Shown here one piece after another: positions 17,840 through 27,349 of a stretch of DNA of 33,085 bases. Numbering within the stretch: the first letter of the stretch is position 1; each line of letters opens with the position of its first letter. The notes beneath the pieces are model-generated. The model searched no databases, was not told where the DNA came from, and worked only from the letters and a program-made list of their open reading frames with translations. Location of the stretch: NCBI GenBank assembly GCA_944392505.1, contig CALXWU010000008.1:1-33085 (forward strand), read 5' to 3'. Position numbers and translations under genes: made by a program. The stretch is from an uncultured Clostridia bacterium (lineage in GTDB: Bacteria > Bacillota > Clostridia > TANB77 > CAG-508).

Positions 17840-20092
17840 ATGAACACAAAATATTTAAAATCATTAGAATACGATAAAATAATTGAGAAATTAAATACAT
17901 ATTGTAAAACATATATGGGTAAAGAAAAACTGGTTACTTTGTTGCCTAAATTCGATAAATCTTCAGTTCTAGATTTATTAAATTTGACTCAAGAAGCTTC
18001 TAGTTTAATTTATAGAAAAGGTAATATTCCACTTTCTGATATTCCTGATATTTCTATAAATATTAAAACTTTAGATAGTAGTGGCATTTTATCTATACCA
18101 GCTCTTTTGAATATTGCAAGATTTTTAAAAATTTCGAGAGAAGTTAAAGAATATTTCTTTTCTTCTGATGATATAGATCTATCTGTTTATCCTAAGTTAT
18201 ATGATTTATTTGATTCAATTTATACAAATAAAAGTATTGAGGAAAAGATTTTTTCTGTTGTTTTAGATGAAAACACTATAGCAGACAACGCCTCAAGTAA
18301 ATTGGCAAGTATAAGGCGTGAAAGTAAAAAGCTGGAACAAAATATTAGAGATAAATTGAATTCTATTATTCATTCTAGCACATATTCTAAATACATAATG
18401 GAGCCTATTGTAACAATTAGAGAAAATAGGTATGTTATCCCTATCAAAGAAGAATATAGGGCGCAAGTAAAAGGTTTTATCCATGATGTATCAAGTAGTG
18501 GTTCAACTGTTTTCATAGAGCCATTAAGCGTGTTTGAGCTTAATAATGAAATAGCTAATTTAAAAGTGGAAGAAGAAATTGAAATTGAAAAAATCTTAGC
18601 ACAAATGTCTGGCAGGTTATATGAATATACTCAGCTTTTTAGAAGTAATATAGATATTCTAGGTGACCTAGATGTAATTTTTGCAAAAGCTTTATACTCT
18701 ATAGATATTGATGGTGTTTTTCCTGCAATAAATGATGACAAATATATTAATCTAGTTTCTGCCATGCATCCTTTAATTGATAAAAATATTGTTGTACCTA
18801 TTGATATTTCAATCGGAAAAGATTATTCTGCCTTAGTTATTACTGGTCCTAATACAGGTGGTAAAACTGTTGCATTAAAAACTACTGGTTTGCTGCTTTT
18901 GATGGCATATTCAGGTATTTTTATACCTGCTAAAGAAAGTAGCTCTATTTATGTTTTTGATAACATATTTGTAGATATTGGTGATGAACAAAGTATCCAA
19001 GAAAATCTTAGTACATTTTCTTCACATATTTCTAACATTGTGGAAATCACAAAAAATGTTACCGCAGAAAGCCTGGTTTTACTAGATGAATTAGGCTCTG
19101 GAACAGATCCAATTGAAGGTGCAAATCTTGCGATTAGTATTTTAAAATATTTATTTGATTTAGGTGCAATTTCAATTTCCACCACGCATTATCAAGAATT
19201 AAAAAATTACTGTTTAACCACTAGTGGCTTCCAAAATGCAAGTTTTGAGTTTGATATAGATAATTTAAAACCAACGTATAAACTGTTAATAGGAATCCCT
19301 GGTAAGAGTAATGCCTTCGCCATAAGTAAAAAACTTGGTTTAAATGATAATATCCTAAATTTGGCTAGTTCCTTGATGAAAGCTAATGATGTAAGTATAG
19401 AAGAATTAATGAAAAGCATTTATGATAATAAGGTTAAAATAGAAAAAGAGAAAGAGGAAATCAAAAAGAATTCTAATCAGATAGAAGCTTTAAGGAAATC
19501 TTTAGAAAATGAAAATACACGATTACAAGAAAAGCAAGACAAAATTTTAAATGATGCCAAATCTGAGGCAAGAGATATTATTCAATCTGCGAAAGATGAG
19601 GCAAATGCTGTTATAAAACGATTAAATACATTAAATGAGACTAGTAAAGATAATTTGTCTACTGCAAATAATTTAAGAAATGAATTAAATGATAGTTTAA
19701 AAAATTTAGATGCAAATTCTGAAGGAGATGGAATTAATCTTCAATCACTTCAAGCTTTAAATGAAAAGTTTAATCTTAAAAATAGCTCTTTAAAAGGAAA
19801 AAACTCTAAAGTAACATTTGAAAAAGGTAACACCTTTAAATCACAAAATATATCAAGTGAGATTAACGTAATTGGATTAAATGTAGACGAAGCTACTTTT
19901 ATGATTGACAAATACTTAGATGACTGCTCTATTGCCAAGCTATCCCCTGTAAGAATTGTACACGGTAAAGGAACAGGAAAATTAAGAGAAGGAATTCACA
20001 AATTTTTAAAAACTAATCCACATGTAAAATCGTTTAGGCTAGGGACCTTCGGTGAAGGAGAAATGGGAGTAACAGTCGTAGAATTAAAATAA
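17840..20092 (+). CDS. mutS2: MutS2 ATPase/endonuclease family protein
   Basis: MutS2 proteins act in recombination control or rescue of collided ribosomes rather than mismatch repair. The 750-residue protein lacks the MutS mismatch-recognition domain. It has the core and clamp region, an ATPase with Walker A GPNTGGKT (about 336-343), Walker B region VLLDELGSGTDP and TTHYQELK. A long coiled coil follows at about 525-625, then the C-terminal Smr domain (about 675-750). The Smr motif HGKGTGKLR is intact, but the usual LDLRG reads INVIG. The length is slightly below the usual 780 or so. A strong terminator follows. Confidence 0.95.
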   Translation: MNTKYLKSLEYDKIIEKLNTYCKTYMGKEKLVTLLPKFDKSSVLDLLNLTQEASSLIYRKGNIPLSDIPDISINIKTLDSSGILSIPALLNIARFLKISREVKEYFFSSDDIDLSVYPKLYDLFDSIYTNKSIEEKIFSVVLDENTIADNASSKLASIRRESKKLEQNIRDKLNSIIHSSTYSKYIMEPIVTIRENRYVIPIKEEYRAQVKGFIHDVSSSGSTVFIEPLSVFELNNEIANLKVEEEIEIEKILAQMSGRLYEYTQLFRSNIDILGDLDVIFAKALYSIDIDGVFPAINDDKYINLVSAMHPLIDKNIVVPIDISIGKDYSALVITGPNTGGKTVALKTTGLLLLMAYSGIFIPAKESSSIYVFDNIFVDIGDEQSIQENLSTFSSHISNIVEITKNVTAESLVLLDELGSGTDPIEGANLAISILKYLFDLGAISISTTHYQELKNYCLTTSGFQNASFEFDIDNLKPTYKLLIGIPGKSNAFAISKKLGLNDNILNLASSLMKANDVSIEELMKSIYDNKVKIEKEKEEIKKNSNQIEALRKSLENENTRLQEKQDKILNDAKSEARDIIQSAKDEANAVIKRLNTLNETSKDNLSTANNLRNELNDSLKNLDANSEGDGINLQSLQALNEKFNLKNSSLKGKNSKVTFEKGNTFKSQNISSEINVIGLNVDEATFMIDKYLDDCSIAKLSPVRIVHGKGTGKLREGIHKFLKTNPHVKSFRLGTFGEGEMGVTVVELK

Positions 20093-20096
20093 ATTT

Positions 20097-20139
20097 AAAC
20101 TTGGACAAAAGTGGGATATTTACACTTTTGTCCAAGTTT
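20097..20139 (+). terminator. Strong terminator after mutS2
   Basis: A perfect 17-bp stem (20097-20113 with 20123-20139, core TTGGACAAAAGTG) and 9-nt loop start 5 bases after the mutS2 stop. The near symmetry lets it act for convergent transcription from mtaB too. The GGACAAAA arm recurs in the groEL terminator. Confidence 0.85.
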
Positions 20140-20164
20140 TATGTTCTCTCATAGTAACCATATT

Positions 20165-20314
20165 CTATATAAAATTATTTAATGATTCGACTAATAGTTC
20201 TTGTAGTATAATAGCTTGGCTTTCATCCAGTGTTTCTTCTGTAAGTTCATTATTTGAAATAATTCTTATCCCAACACATGGAATATTAAATTTGTTGCAT
20301 ACATTAAAAACAAA
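20165..20314 (-). pseudogene. 3' remnant of a nucleosidase gene (MTA/SAH nucleosidase-like)
   Basis: A frame of 49 codons runs to a TAG at 20165-20167 and has no start. It reads FNVCNKFNIPCVGIRIISN, which resembles the C-terminal part of 5'-methylthioadenosine/S-adenosylhomocysteine nucleosidases (pattern xxVCxxxxIPxxxIRxISD), then a helix ending ESLNNFI. An in-frame stop at 20315-20317 blocks it upstream. It overlaps the last 11 bases of mtaB in another frame. This looks like the scar of a deletion that removed most of a nucleosidase gene downstream of mtaB. The family call rests on a short match. Confidence 0.55.
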
Positions 20315-21699
20315 CTATATCACCAATTAATTCTAATCCATCCATACCTATTATTTCTATATTTTTTATTCTATTTTCCAAGTTCTCTTTCGTTTCTAAT
20401 TTCACAACCATATAATTGGTAGTATGTCCCTTCATATATTTTTTTCCTACTTCTATATGTGGTTCTTCAAATAAAACTTCAACTTCTTTTCCTATGTAAT
20501 TTTGGTTAAACTCTTTTTCATTCTTATTAGATAATTCTATTAATTTTCTACTTCTTTCTTCCTTTACATTTCCATCTATTTGGTTTGGCATAACCGCCGC
20601 TTTTGTGCCTTTTCGTTGTGAATATTTGAATATATGCATTTTATAGAATCTTATTTTTTGTAGGAATTCATAAGTTGCCTCAAATTCCTGGTCTGTTTCA
20701 CCTGGAAAACCAACAATTACATCTGTTGTTAATGCTACATTTGGATATGCTTTTCTTAAACGTTTTACTCCTTCCTCAAACTCCTGTGTAGTATATCTCC
20801 TATTCATTCTTTTTAATGTTTCATCACATCCACTTTGAAGTGATAAATGGAAATGATCACATATTTTTTCTAATTTAGATAGCCTTGCTACAAATTCGTC
20901 TGTAATTAAGGTTGGCTCCAATGAACCGAAGTCTAATTCTTTTTATTCCATCTATTTTGTTTATCTCTTCTAATAAATCAATTAGTCTGTATTCTGAATC
21001 CCCCTTAAAATCTCTTCCATATGATGTCAAATGAATCCCAGTTATAACTACTTCTTTTATTCCTTTTTGTGCTATTTTTTTTATTTCACTAACTACGCTT
21101 TGAGGCTTTCTACTTCTTATATGTCCTCTAGCATATGGAATTATACAATATGAGCAAAACCTGTCACACCCATCTTGCACTTTTATAACTGCTCTAGTTT
21201 TCTCTGTAAAAGTAACATCTCCAAATTCTGTATATTCTTCACAATGCATTACATCTTGTATTTCTTCTACCCTATTTTTTTGACTAGGTGTTTTTCCATT
21301 TTCTAATTTCACACTTATTAGATTCGCCTTTTTGTCATTTTCTAAAGCATTTATCAACATCTTATTTACATATTCTACTATATCTTTTTTCTCGTTGGTT
21401 CCTAGGATTAAATTTATTTCAGGTATTTTTTCTAAATCTTCTCTTGCAACTTGTGCATAGCATCCTACAGCTACTAAAATAGCATTCGCGTTTAATTCCT
21501 TAACTTTTCTAAGCATCTGTCTAGATTTTCTATCTGCCATGTTTGTTACAGTACATGTGTTTACAACATATACATCTGCTTTCTCATCAAATTCTACTAA
21601 TTTATACCCATTTTTGATAAAGTCTTGTATCATTGCATTTGTTTCGTATTGATTAACTTTACAACCTAAGGTCAAAAATGCTACTTTCTTATTTTCCAT
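20304..21699 (-). CDS. mtaB: tRNA t6A37 methylthiotransferase MtaB, needs a +1 frameshift
   Basis: MtaB is a radical SAM enzyme that turns t6A37 into ms2t6A in tRNA decoding ANN codons. The first part has TLGCKVNQYETN, NTCTVTNMADRKSRQ and the radical SAM motif CDRFCSYCIIPYARG. It runs to IKRIRL, where the frame reads CGG (20926-20928) and leaves the family sequence. Skipping the C at 20928 gives RIRLGSLEP, the conserved motif, and continues through HLSLQSG, the FPGET motif and a C-terminal TRAM domain. The joined product is 464 residues. I chose the start MENKKVAF over an upstream ATG with unrelated residues. The end is abutted by a nucleosidase remnant. Confidence 0.9.
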
Positions 21700-21760
21700 T
21701 TTGCTTTCATCCCTTCTTGCTGTATTAAACCTTGTCCTTCTCTCCAAATATTACTATAAA

Positions 21761-21789
21761 ATTTTATCACATTTTATCCCATTTTTCAA
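21761..21789 (-). promoter_or_regulatory. Candidate sigma-A promoter of mtaB
   Basis: TTGAAA (21784-21789), a 17-bp spacer and TAAAAT (21761-21766) lie on the minus strand, about 60 bases upstream of the mtaB start. The rest of 21790-21929 shows no gene. Confidence 0.6.
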
Positions 21790-21929
21790 ATTTCTGTTGC
21801 AATTTGCAGTTACTCTTACCCTTACCTTATTACGAGAAGCAATATGTATATTTAGAAAAAGCAAAAAGTCTCGTAAATTTTAACTTTGTGTCAACTTTTT
21901 TGCTCCGTCCCTAAAAGTTGATAGACAAA

Positions 21930-21966
21930 AATTTGGACAAAAAGACGTGTCCCTTTTGTCCAAATT
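21930..21966 (-). terminator. Terminator of groESL
   Basis: A 13-bp stem (AATTTGGACAAAA with TTTTGTCCAAATT) closes an 11-nt loop containing GGGACACG on the minus strand. T-rich sequence follows. It lies 12 bases after the groEL stop. The arm is nearly the same as that of the mutS2 terminator. Confidence 0.8.
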
Positions 21967-21978
21967 CAAATTTATTTA

Positions 21979-23619
<1,641 letters not shown>

Positions 23620-23639
23620 TTACCTCCTAAAAAATTTAA

Positions 23640-23849
23640 TTAATTTACTTCTATCGTCCACTCTTTTATGTCTTTCATTGCAAAATTTCTAATTGCATCT
23701 TTTTCAATATCAACTGCATTTAAAATCCATTGCTCTTCTTTATGCCACTCAGTTGATTTGAACTCTATACTAATCGGTTTTATAAGTCTATATCTAGTCT
23801 CATTTTTCCAATTAGTATATAAAATTTTAACTATTTCTTTATTTTCCAT
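23640..23849 (-). CDS. Small WYL-like protein inside the groESL operon
   Basis: The protein has 69 residues with the pattern ILYTNWKNETRYRLIKPISI, then STEWHKEEQWIL, and a C-terminal RNFAMKDIKEW. I read this as a WYL-like SH3-type beta barrel of a widespread small-protein family, without the HTH domain found in WYL regulators. AAGGAAG lies 6 bases before the ATG. It starts 24 bases after groES and stops 26 bases before groEL, so it must share their transcript and CIRCE control. WYL domains often bind nucleic acids or nucleotides, but the role here is unknown. Confidence 0.8.
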   Translation of the reverse strand: MENKEIVKILYTNWKNETRYRLIKPISIEFKSTEWHKEEQWILNAVDIEKDAIRNFAMKDIKEWTIEVN

Positions 23850-23873
23850 TCTTATCTTCCTTATACCTTCTGT

Positions 23874-24185
<312 letters not shown>

Positions 24186-24242
24186 TTATTCTTTATATAA
24201 ATATGTTATATAACTTTATATATGCAAACATATTTATATATT

Positions 24243-24269
24243 TTAGCACTCATTTATGCTGACTGCTAA
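24243..24269 (-). promoter_or_regulatory. CIRCE operator for HrcA
   Basis: TTAGCACTC, 9 bases, then GACTGCTAA differs from the CIRCE consensus by one base in the second arm. It begins immediately downstream of the groES -10 box, the usual place for HrcA repression released by heat shock. No hrcA gene lies in the window. Confidence 0.93.
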
Positions 24270-24298
24270 AATATATACCCTTTTTAGTTAAAAGTCAA
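24270..24298 (-). promoter_or_regulatory. Sigma-A promoter of groESL
   Basis: On the minus strand TTGACT (24293-24298), a 17-bp spacer and TATATT (24270-24275) lie directly before the CIRCE element. Confidence 0.85.
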
Positions 24299-24324
24299 GT
24301 ATTTAAATTAAATTTCACAAAATA

Positions 24325-24353
24325 TTCACAATTTTATTTTTGTATGGTATAAT
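24325..24353 (+). promoter_or_regulatory. Sigma-A promoter of the DUF4190-like gene and deoD
   Basis: TTCACA (24325-24330), a 17-bp spacer and TATAAT (24348-24353) are followed by GGAGG at 24383-24387 and the ATG at 24395. It diverges from the groESL promoter. Confidence 0.75.
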
Positions 24354-24394
24354 CAAGGCATAAACTGAATATATTAATAAATGGAGGAATATTT

Positions 24395-24784
24395 ATGGAA
24401 CCAGAAAATAAGGAAAATTTAGAGAAGGTTAATAAAGAACAAATTAGCAAAATTACACCTCAAGCCCAACATGAATTACAGAGTCCATCTGAATTTGAGC
24501 AAAAGCCAAAAGCAGAACAAACTAATCCAGGTACTGGGTATGGAATAGCAGCTTTAGTATTTGGTATTATTTCTATAGTATTTTTATACTATATTATTAT
24601 TTCTGTATTATCTGCTGTTTTAGCAATTGTATTTGGATTTCAAGCTGTTAGAAAAGGAGATAAAGGAATGGGAAAAGCAGGTTTAATGCTAGGCATTATT
24701 TCTGTAATTGTTACCTTCTTGTTATTCCTATTCTTACAAGTACTAGATGTATCTTTATTTACAATACCAAGCTGGTACAGATAA
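24395..24784 (+). CDS. DUF4190-like small membrane protein
   Basis: The 129-residue protein has a charged, glutamate/lysine-rich cytoplasmic N-terminus (1-47). Two membrane segments follow (about 50-77 and 93-117), with the DUF4190 pattern GYGIAALVFGIISI and a second GxxLGIISV turn after KGDKGMGKAG. Such proteins are common in Bacillota and have no settled role. The gene lies 48 bases before deoD on the same strand and may share its transcript. Confidence 0.8.
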   Translation: MEPENKENLEKVNKEQISKITPQAQHELQSPSEFEQKPKAEQTNPGTGYGIAALVFGIISIVFLYYIIISVLSAVLAIVFGFQAVRKGDKGMGKAGLMLGIISVIVTFLLFLFLQVLDVSLFTIPSWYR

Positions 24785-24832
24785 ATTTTAACTGCACTAC
24801 ATACATAATTAATATACAAAGGAGGAATTTTT

Positions 24833-25543
24833 ATGCCAATACATTGTAATGCAAAAAAAGAAGATATTGAAAAGACTGTTCTAATGCCAGGAGATCCATT
24901 AAGGGCTAAATATATTGCAGAGAATTTTTTAGAAAATCCTAGACTAGTTAATAGTGTTAGAAATATGCTTGCATATACTGGAACATATAAAGGGAAACCT
25001 GTAACTGTATTTTCGTCTGGAATGGGAATGCCAAGTATGGGAATTTATTCATATGAACTTTTTAAGTTCTATGATGTGCAAAACATAATTAGAATTGGAT
25101 CTTGTGGGTCATATAACGAAGATTTAAATTTATTTGATACTATTTTAGTTGATAAAAGCTATACAGAAGGTAATTTTGCTTATGAGTGGAGTGAAAAAGA
25201 AGAACATATTTCTGAAGCTAGTAGAGAATTAAATTCTAAATTGGAAGAAACTGCAAAAAAAATAAATATAAATCTTATAAAAGGAAACACTTTATGCAAT
25301 GATTGTTTTGATGGATACTTAGATGATATTGAAGGATTTATTGCAAGATTTCCAAAAGATTTAAACCTTATAGCTTGTGAAATGGAAGCTTTTGCTTTGT
25401 TTTATATGGCAAAATACTTTAACAGAAATGCAGCCTGCTTATTAACTGTGGTAGATTCACATTATAAAAATCAGGAAAGCACGCCAGAAGAAAGAGAACG
25501 TTCCTTAAATGATATGATAAAAATCGCATTAGAAAGTATGTAA
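24833..25543 (+). CDS. deoD: Purine nucleoside phosphorylase, DeoD type
   Basis: DeoD splits purine (deoxy)nucleosides with phosphate into base and (deoxy)ribose 1-phosphate for salvage. The 236-residue protein is of the hexameric PNP type. It has MPIHCNAKK at the start, the phosphate-binding GDPLRAKYIAENF, GSCGSY, the nucleoside-binding CEMEAFALF, and the catalytic Asp in TVVD near 203. GGAGG is well placed. A terminator built partly from the GACAGG repeat follows. Confidence 0.95.
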   Translation: MPIHCNAKKEDIEKTVLMPGDPLRAKYIAENFLENPRLVNSVRNMLAYTGTYKGKPVTVFSSGMGMPSMGIYSYELFKFYDVQNIIRIGSCGSYNEDLNLFDTILVDKSYTEGNFAYEWSEKEEHISEASRELNSKLEETAKKININLIKGNTLCNDCFDGYLDDIEGFIARFPKDLNLIACEMEAFALFYMAKYFNRNAACLLTVVDSHYKNQESTPEERERSLNDMIKIALESM

Positions 25544-25545
25544 TT

Positions 25546-25617
25546 GGGGACAGGTGTTTTTGTGACAAAACTGATAAATAGGTACAGGTGTTTTTTATTA
25601 TTAAAATACCTGTACCT
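25546..25617 (+). terminator. Terminator of deoD with two GACAGGTG repeat units
   Basis: GGACAGGTG at 25548-25556 and GTACAGGTG at 25582-25590 are 34 bp apart, the same period as the other intergenic repeats here. The second unit forms the 5' arm of a stem of about 15 bp (AGGTACAGG at 25580-25588 with CCTGTACCT at 25609-25617), followed by TTTATTCTG. It separates the convergent deoD and nuclease-like genes and may serve both. Confidence 0.75.
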
Positions 25618-25638
25618 TTTATTCTGTTTCAAGTTATC

Positions 25639-26832
25639 CTATACTTTATATTCTGTTATATCTTTAAAGTTATTTTTTCCTTTTAATCGTAATTTGATTT
25701 TGTTGTCTTTTACATAAATCTGAATATGCCAATGTCCTCTTTGAGATCGATTTAAACTTTTTTTGAATTCTTCCATTTTATCTATTGGCAGTAGTAGTAT
25801 ATCTTCCCTTCCTTCACAGATGTAAACTATATATCCGTTTTTATAATCTTTTAAATTTTCTTGATAATATTCTTTATATGCAAACCAATAATATTCTTTT
25901 TGTCCTTGAGTATATTTATGTGATACGCATGCTATTATTCCTGTTTGGTTATCTTCAGTCGCATATAAGCTTTTCATTTTCTTATTAAAAGTCATATTTA
26001 ACTTCTCTTCTAACCTTTTTATTCCCTCTGCTTTTCTTTCCTGCTCTGCTCCAAAAATTTCTTTTGCGCTTTCTTTCTCTATCTCCTCTTCTTCTAGTTC
26101 TTCTGTTTCCTCTAACTTTGAATCATTGGCAGTAAAGAAAATTAAATCAATTAATTTATCTACTTTTGAATATTCATGTGGTTTTAATATTTCATACATT
26201 TGCTTTAATGTATTTTTATCATTTAATTCTTTTTTTATTCGCAATAATTTTAGTAATGCTTCTACTTCAACCGCTCTAGTATTCCATAAGAATTCAGAGC
26301 CTCTTATTTGATATTCTATTGATTTATACTTTTCTTTTCCTAATACAATTAGAATTGATGACTTATCTCTCTCGACTTTTTTATTTTCAATTAATTGTTC
26401 TCTATAATTATCTGCAGTTTCTAATTCAAAATTGTATGTATCTGTTTTTTTACTTTCTATAATAAATGAATATCCATCTTTTGTAGTCCAAATCCCATCA
26501 TAACCTATTGTTTCTGGATTTCTTGTTCCTCTATATATTCCATATTCAATTTTAAATTCCAATCTTCTTCCTATTTCGTTTATAAGCTCCTGTAAAATAA
26601 ATCCTGAGATATCTAAATTTTCAAACTTAACTGTACTATTAGTAATCTCTTTAACTAACCTTGCTAATAGCACATCATTTGACTCGGTTTTTTGTAAAAA
26701 TTCTCTTAATTCTTTTAATCTTTCTTCTGCATTTCCGAAAGCTATATTAATTAATTCTTGAATTTTCATTTCTTCTATTTCCTTTTGATTACTTACCCAA
26801 AATTTTATTAATCTATTTTCTTTTTCCATCAT
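25639..26832 (-). CDS. Lone PD-(D/E)xK nuclease-like protein, function unknown
   Basis: I do not recognise this 397-residue protein by name. Residues about 80-130 read as a restriction-endonuclease-like core: a helix with FILQELINEIGRRL, then Asp112 in GYDGIW, and Glu126-Ser-Lys128 in SFIIESKKT, the D...ExK pattern. A glutamate-rich low-complexity linker (about 240-262) leads to a C-terminal domain (about 270-397) with many aromatic residues and KEYYWFAYKEYY. No methyltransferase, specificity or helicase gene is adjacent. AGGAAGAAGG precedes two consecutive ATG codons. It may be a solitary defence nuclease or a type IV-like restriction protein; this is an inference from the motif. Confidence 0.65.
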   Translation of the reverse strand: MMEKENRLIKFWVSNQKEIEEMKIQELINIAFGNAEERLKELREFLQKTESNDVLLARLVKEITNSTVKFENLDISGFILQELINEIGRRLEFKIEYGIYRGTRNPETIGYDGIWTTKDGYSFIIESKKTDTYNFELETADNYREQLIENKKVERDKSSILIVLGKEKYKSIEYQIRGSEFLWNTRAVEVEALLKLLRIKKELNDKNTLKQMYEILKPHEYSKVDKLIDLIFFTANDSKLEETEELEEEEIEKESAKEIFGAEQERKAEGIKRLEEKLNMTFNKKMKSLYATEDNQTGIIACVSHKYTQGQKEYYWFAYKEYYQENLKDYKNGYIVYICEGREDILLLPIDKMEEFKKSLNRSQRGHWHIQIYVKDNKIKLRLKGKNNFKDITEYKV

Positions 26833-26971
26833 TGCCTTCTTCCTTCCTCAATGTCTCCTAATAATTTTTTTATCTCATAATTACTTCATATAATCTTATC
26901 ATATTACTACCAAAAAATAAAGCATTTAGACTTTATTTCTAAAATATTAACTTTAATTTCTTCGAACATGT

Positions 26972-27000
26972 AAAACCTGCCATAATCTATGGCAGGTTTT
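26972..27000 (-). terminator. Terminator of spoIIID
   Basis: A perfect 12-bp stem (AAAACCTGCCAT with ATGGCAGGTTTT) and a 5-nt loop lie 5 bases past the spoIIID stop. The inverted repeat is symmetrical, but the minus-strand gene is the one directly upstream. Confidence 0.85.
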
Positions 27001-27005
27001 TCAGT

Positions 27006-27260
27006 TTATTTAGGCATGCCTTTATATTTTAATTTTGTGGCATTTCCTCCCCTAATGTGACGTTCAGCTTTATTTAGCTGTAAAACGGCTCTTGTGTCAT
27101 TTGCTAAGAACCGGTCTATTTCAAACAGTCTTTCCGTTAGCTCTCTATGTACTGTCGATTTAGAAATCCCGAAAATCCTAGCTACCCCTCTTACTGTAGT
27201 ACGTGTTGAAATTAGATATTTTGCCATTGCTATACACCGTTCTTCTAGTCCTGTGATCAT
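27006..27260 (-). CDS. spoIIID: Stage III sporulation regulator SpoIIID
   Basis: SpoIIID is a DNA-binding protein that activates or represses mother-cell genes under sigma-E and sigma-K. The 84-residue length is exact. It has the N-terminal helix LEERCIAMAKYLI, TTVRGVARIFGISKSTVHREL with the recognition helix, and the C-terminal signature NKAERHIRGG followed by ATKLKY. AAAGGAGGT lies upstream of the ATG. It contains two in-frame CGG arginine codons (in EERC and IDRF), a codon nearly absent from neighbouring genes, and looks somewhat richer in GC, so transfer is possible. The promoter looks like sigma-A rather than sigma-E. Confidence 0.92.
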   Translation of the reverse strand: MITGLEERCIAMAKYLISTRTTVRGVARIFGISKSTVHRELTERLFEIDRFLANDTRAVLQLNKAERHIRGGNATKLKYKGMPK

Positions 27261-27296
27261 TATAGGGACCTCCTTTATAATAAAATAGGTAAATAT

Positions 27297-27325
27297 ATAA
27301 TATCACTTTTTACATAATATGTCAA
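27297..27325 (-). promoter_or_regulatory. Sigma-A-like promoter of spoIIID
   Basis: TTGACA (27320-27325), a 17-bp spacer and TATTAT (27297-27302) lie on the minus strand, about 37 bases before the spoIIID ATG. I found no sigma-E type promoter (CATACA-like -10) in the gap. Confidence 0.7.
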
Positions 27326-27349
27326 TTATTTATAAATACTATCTTTTAC

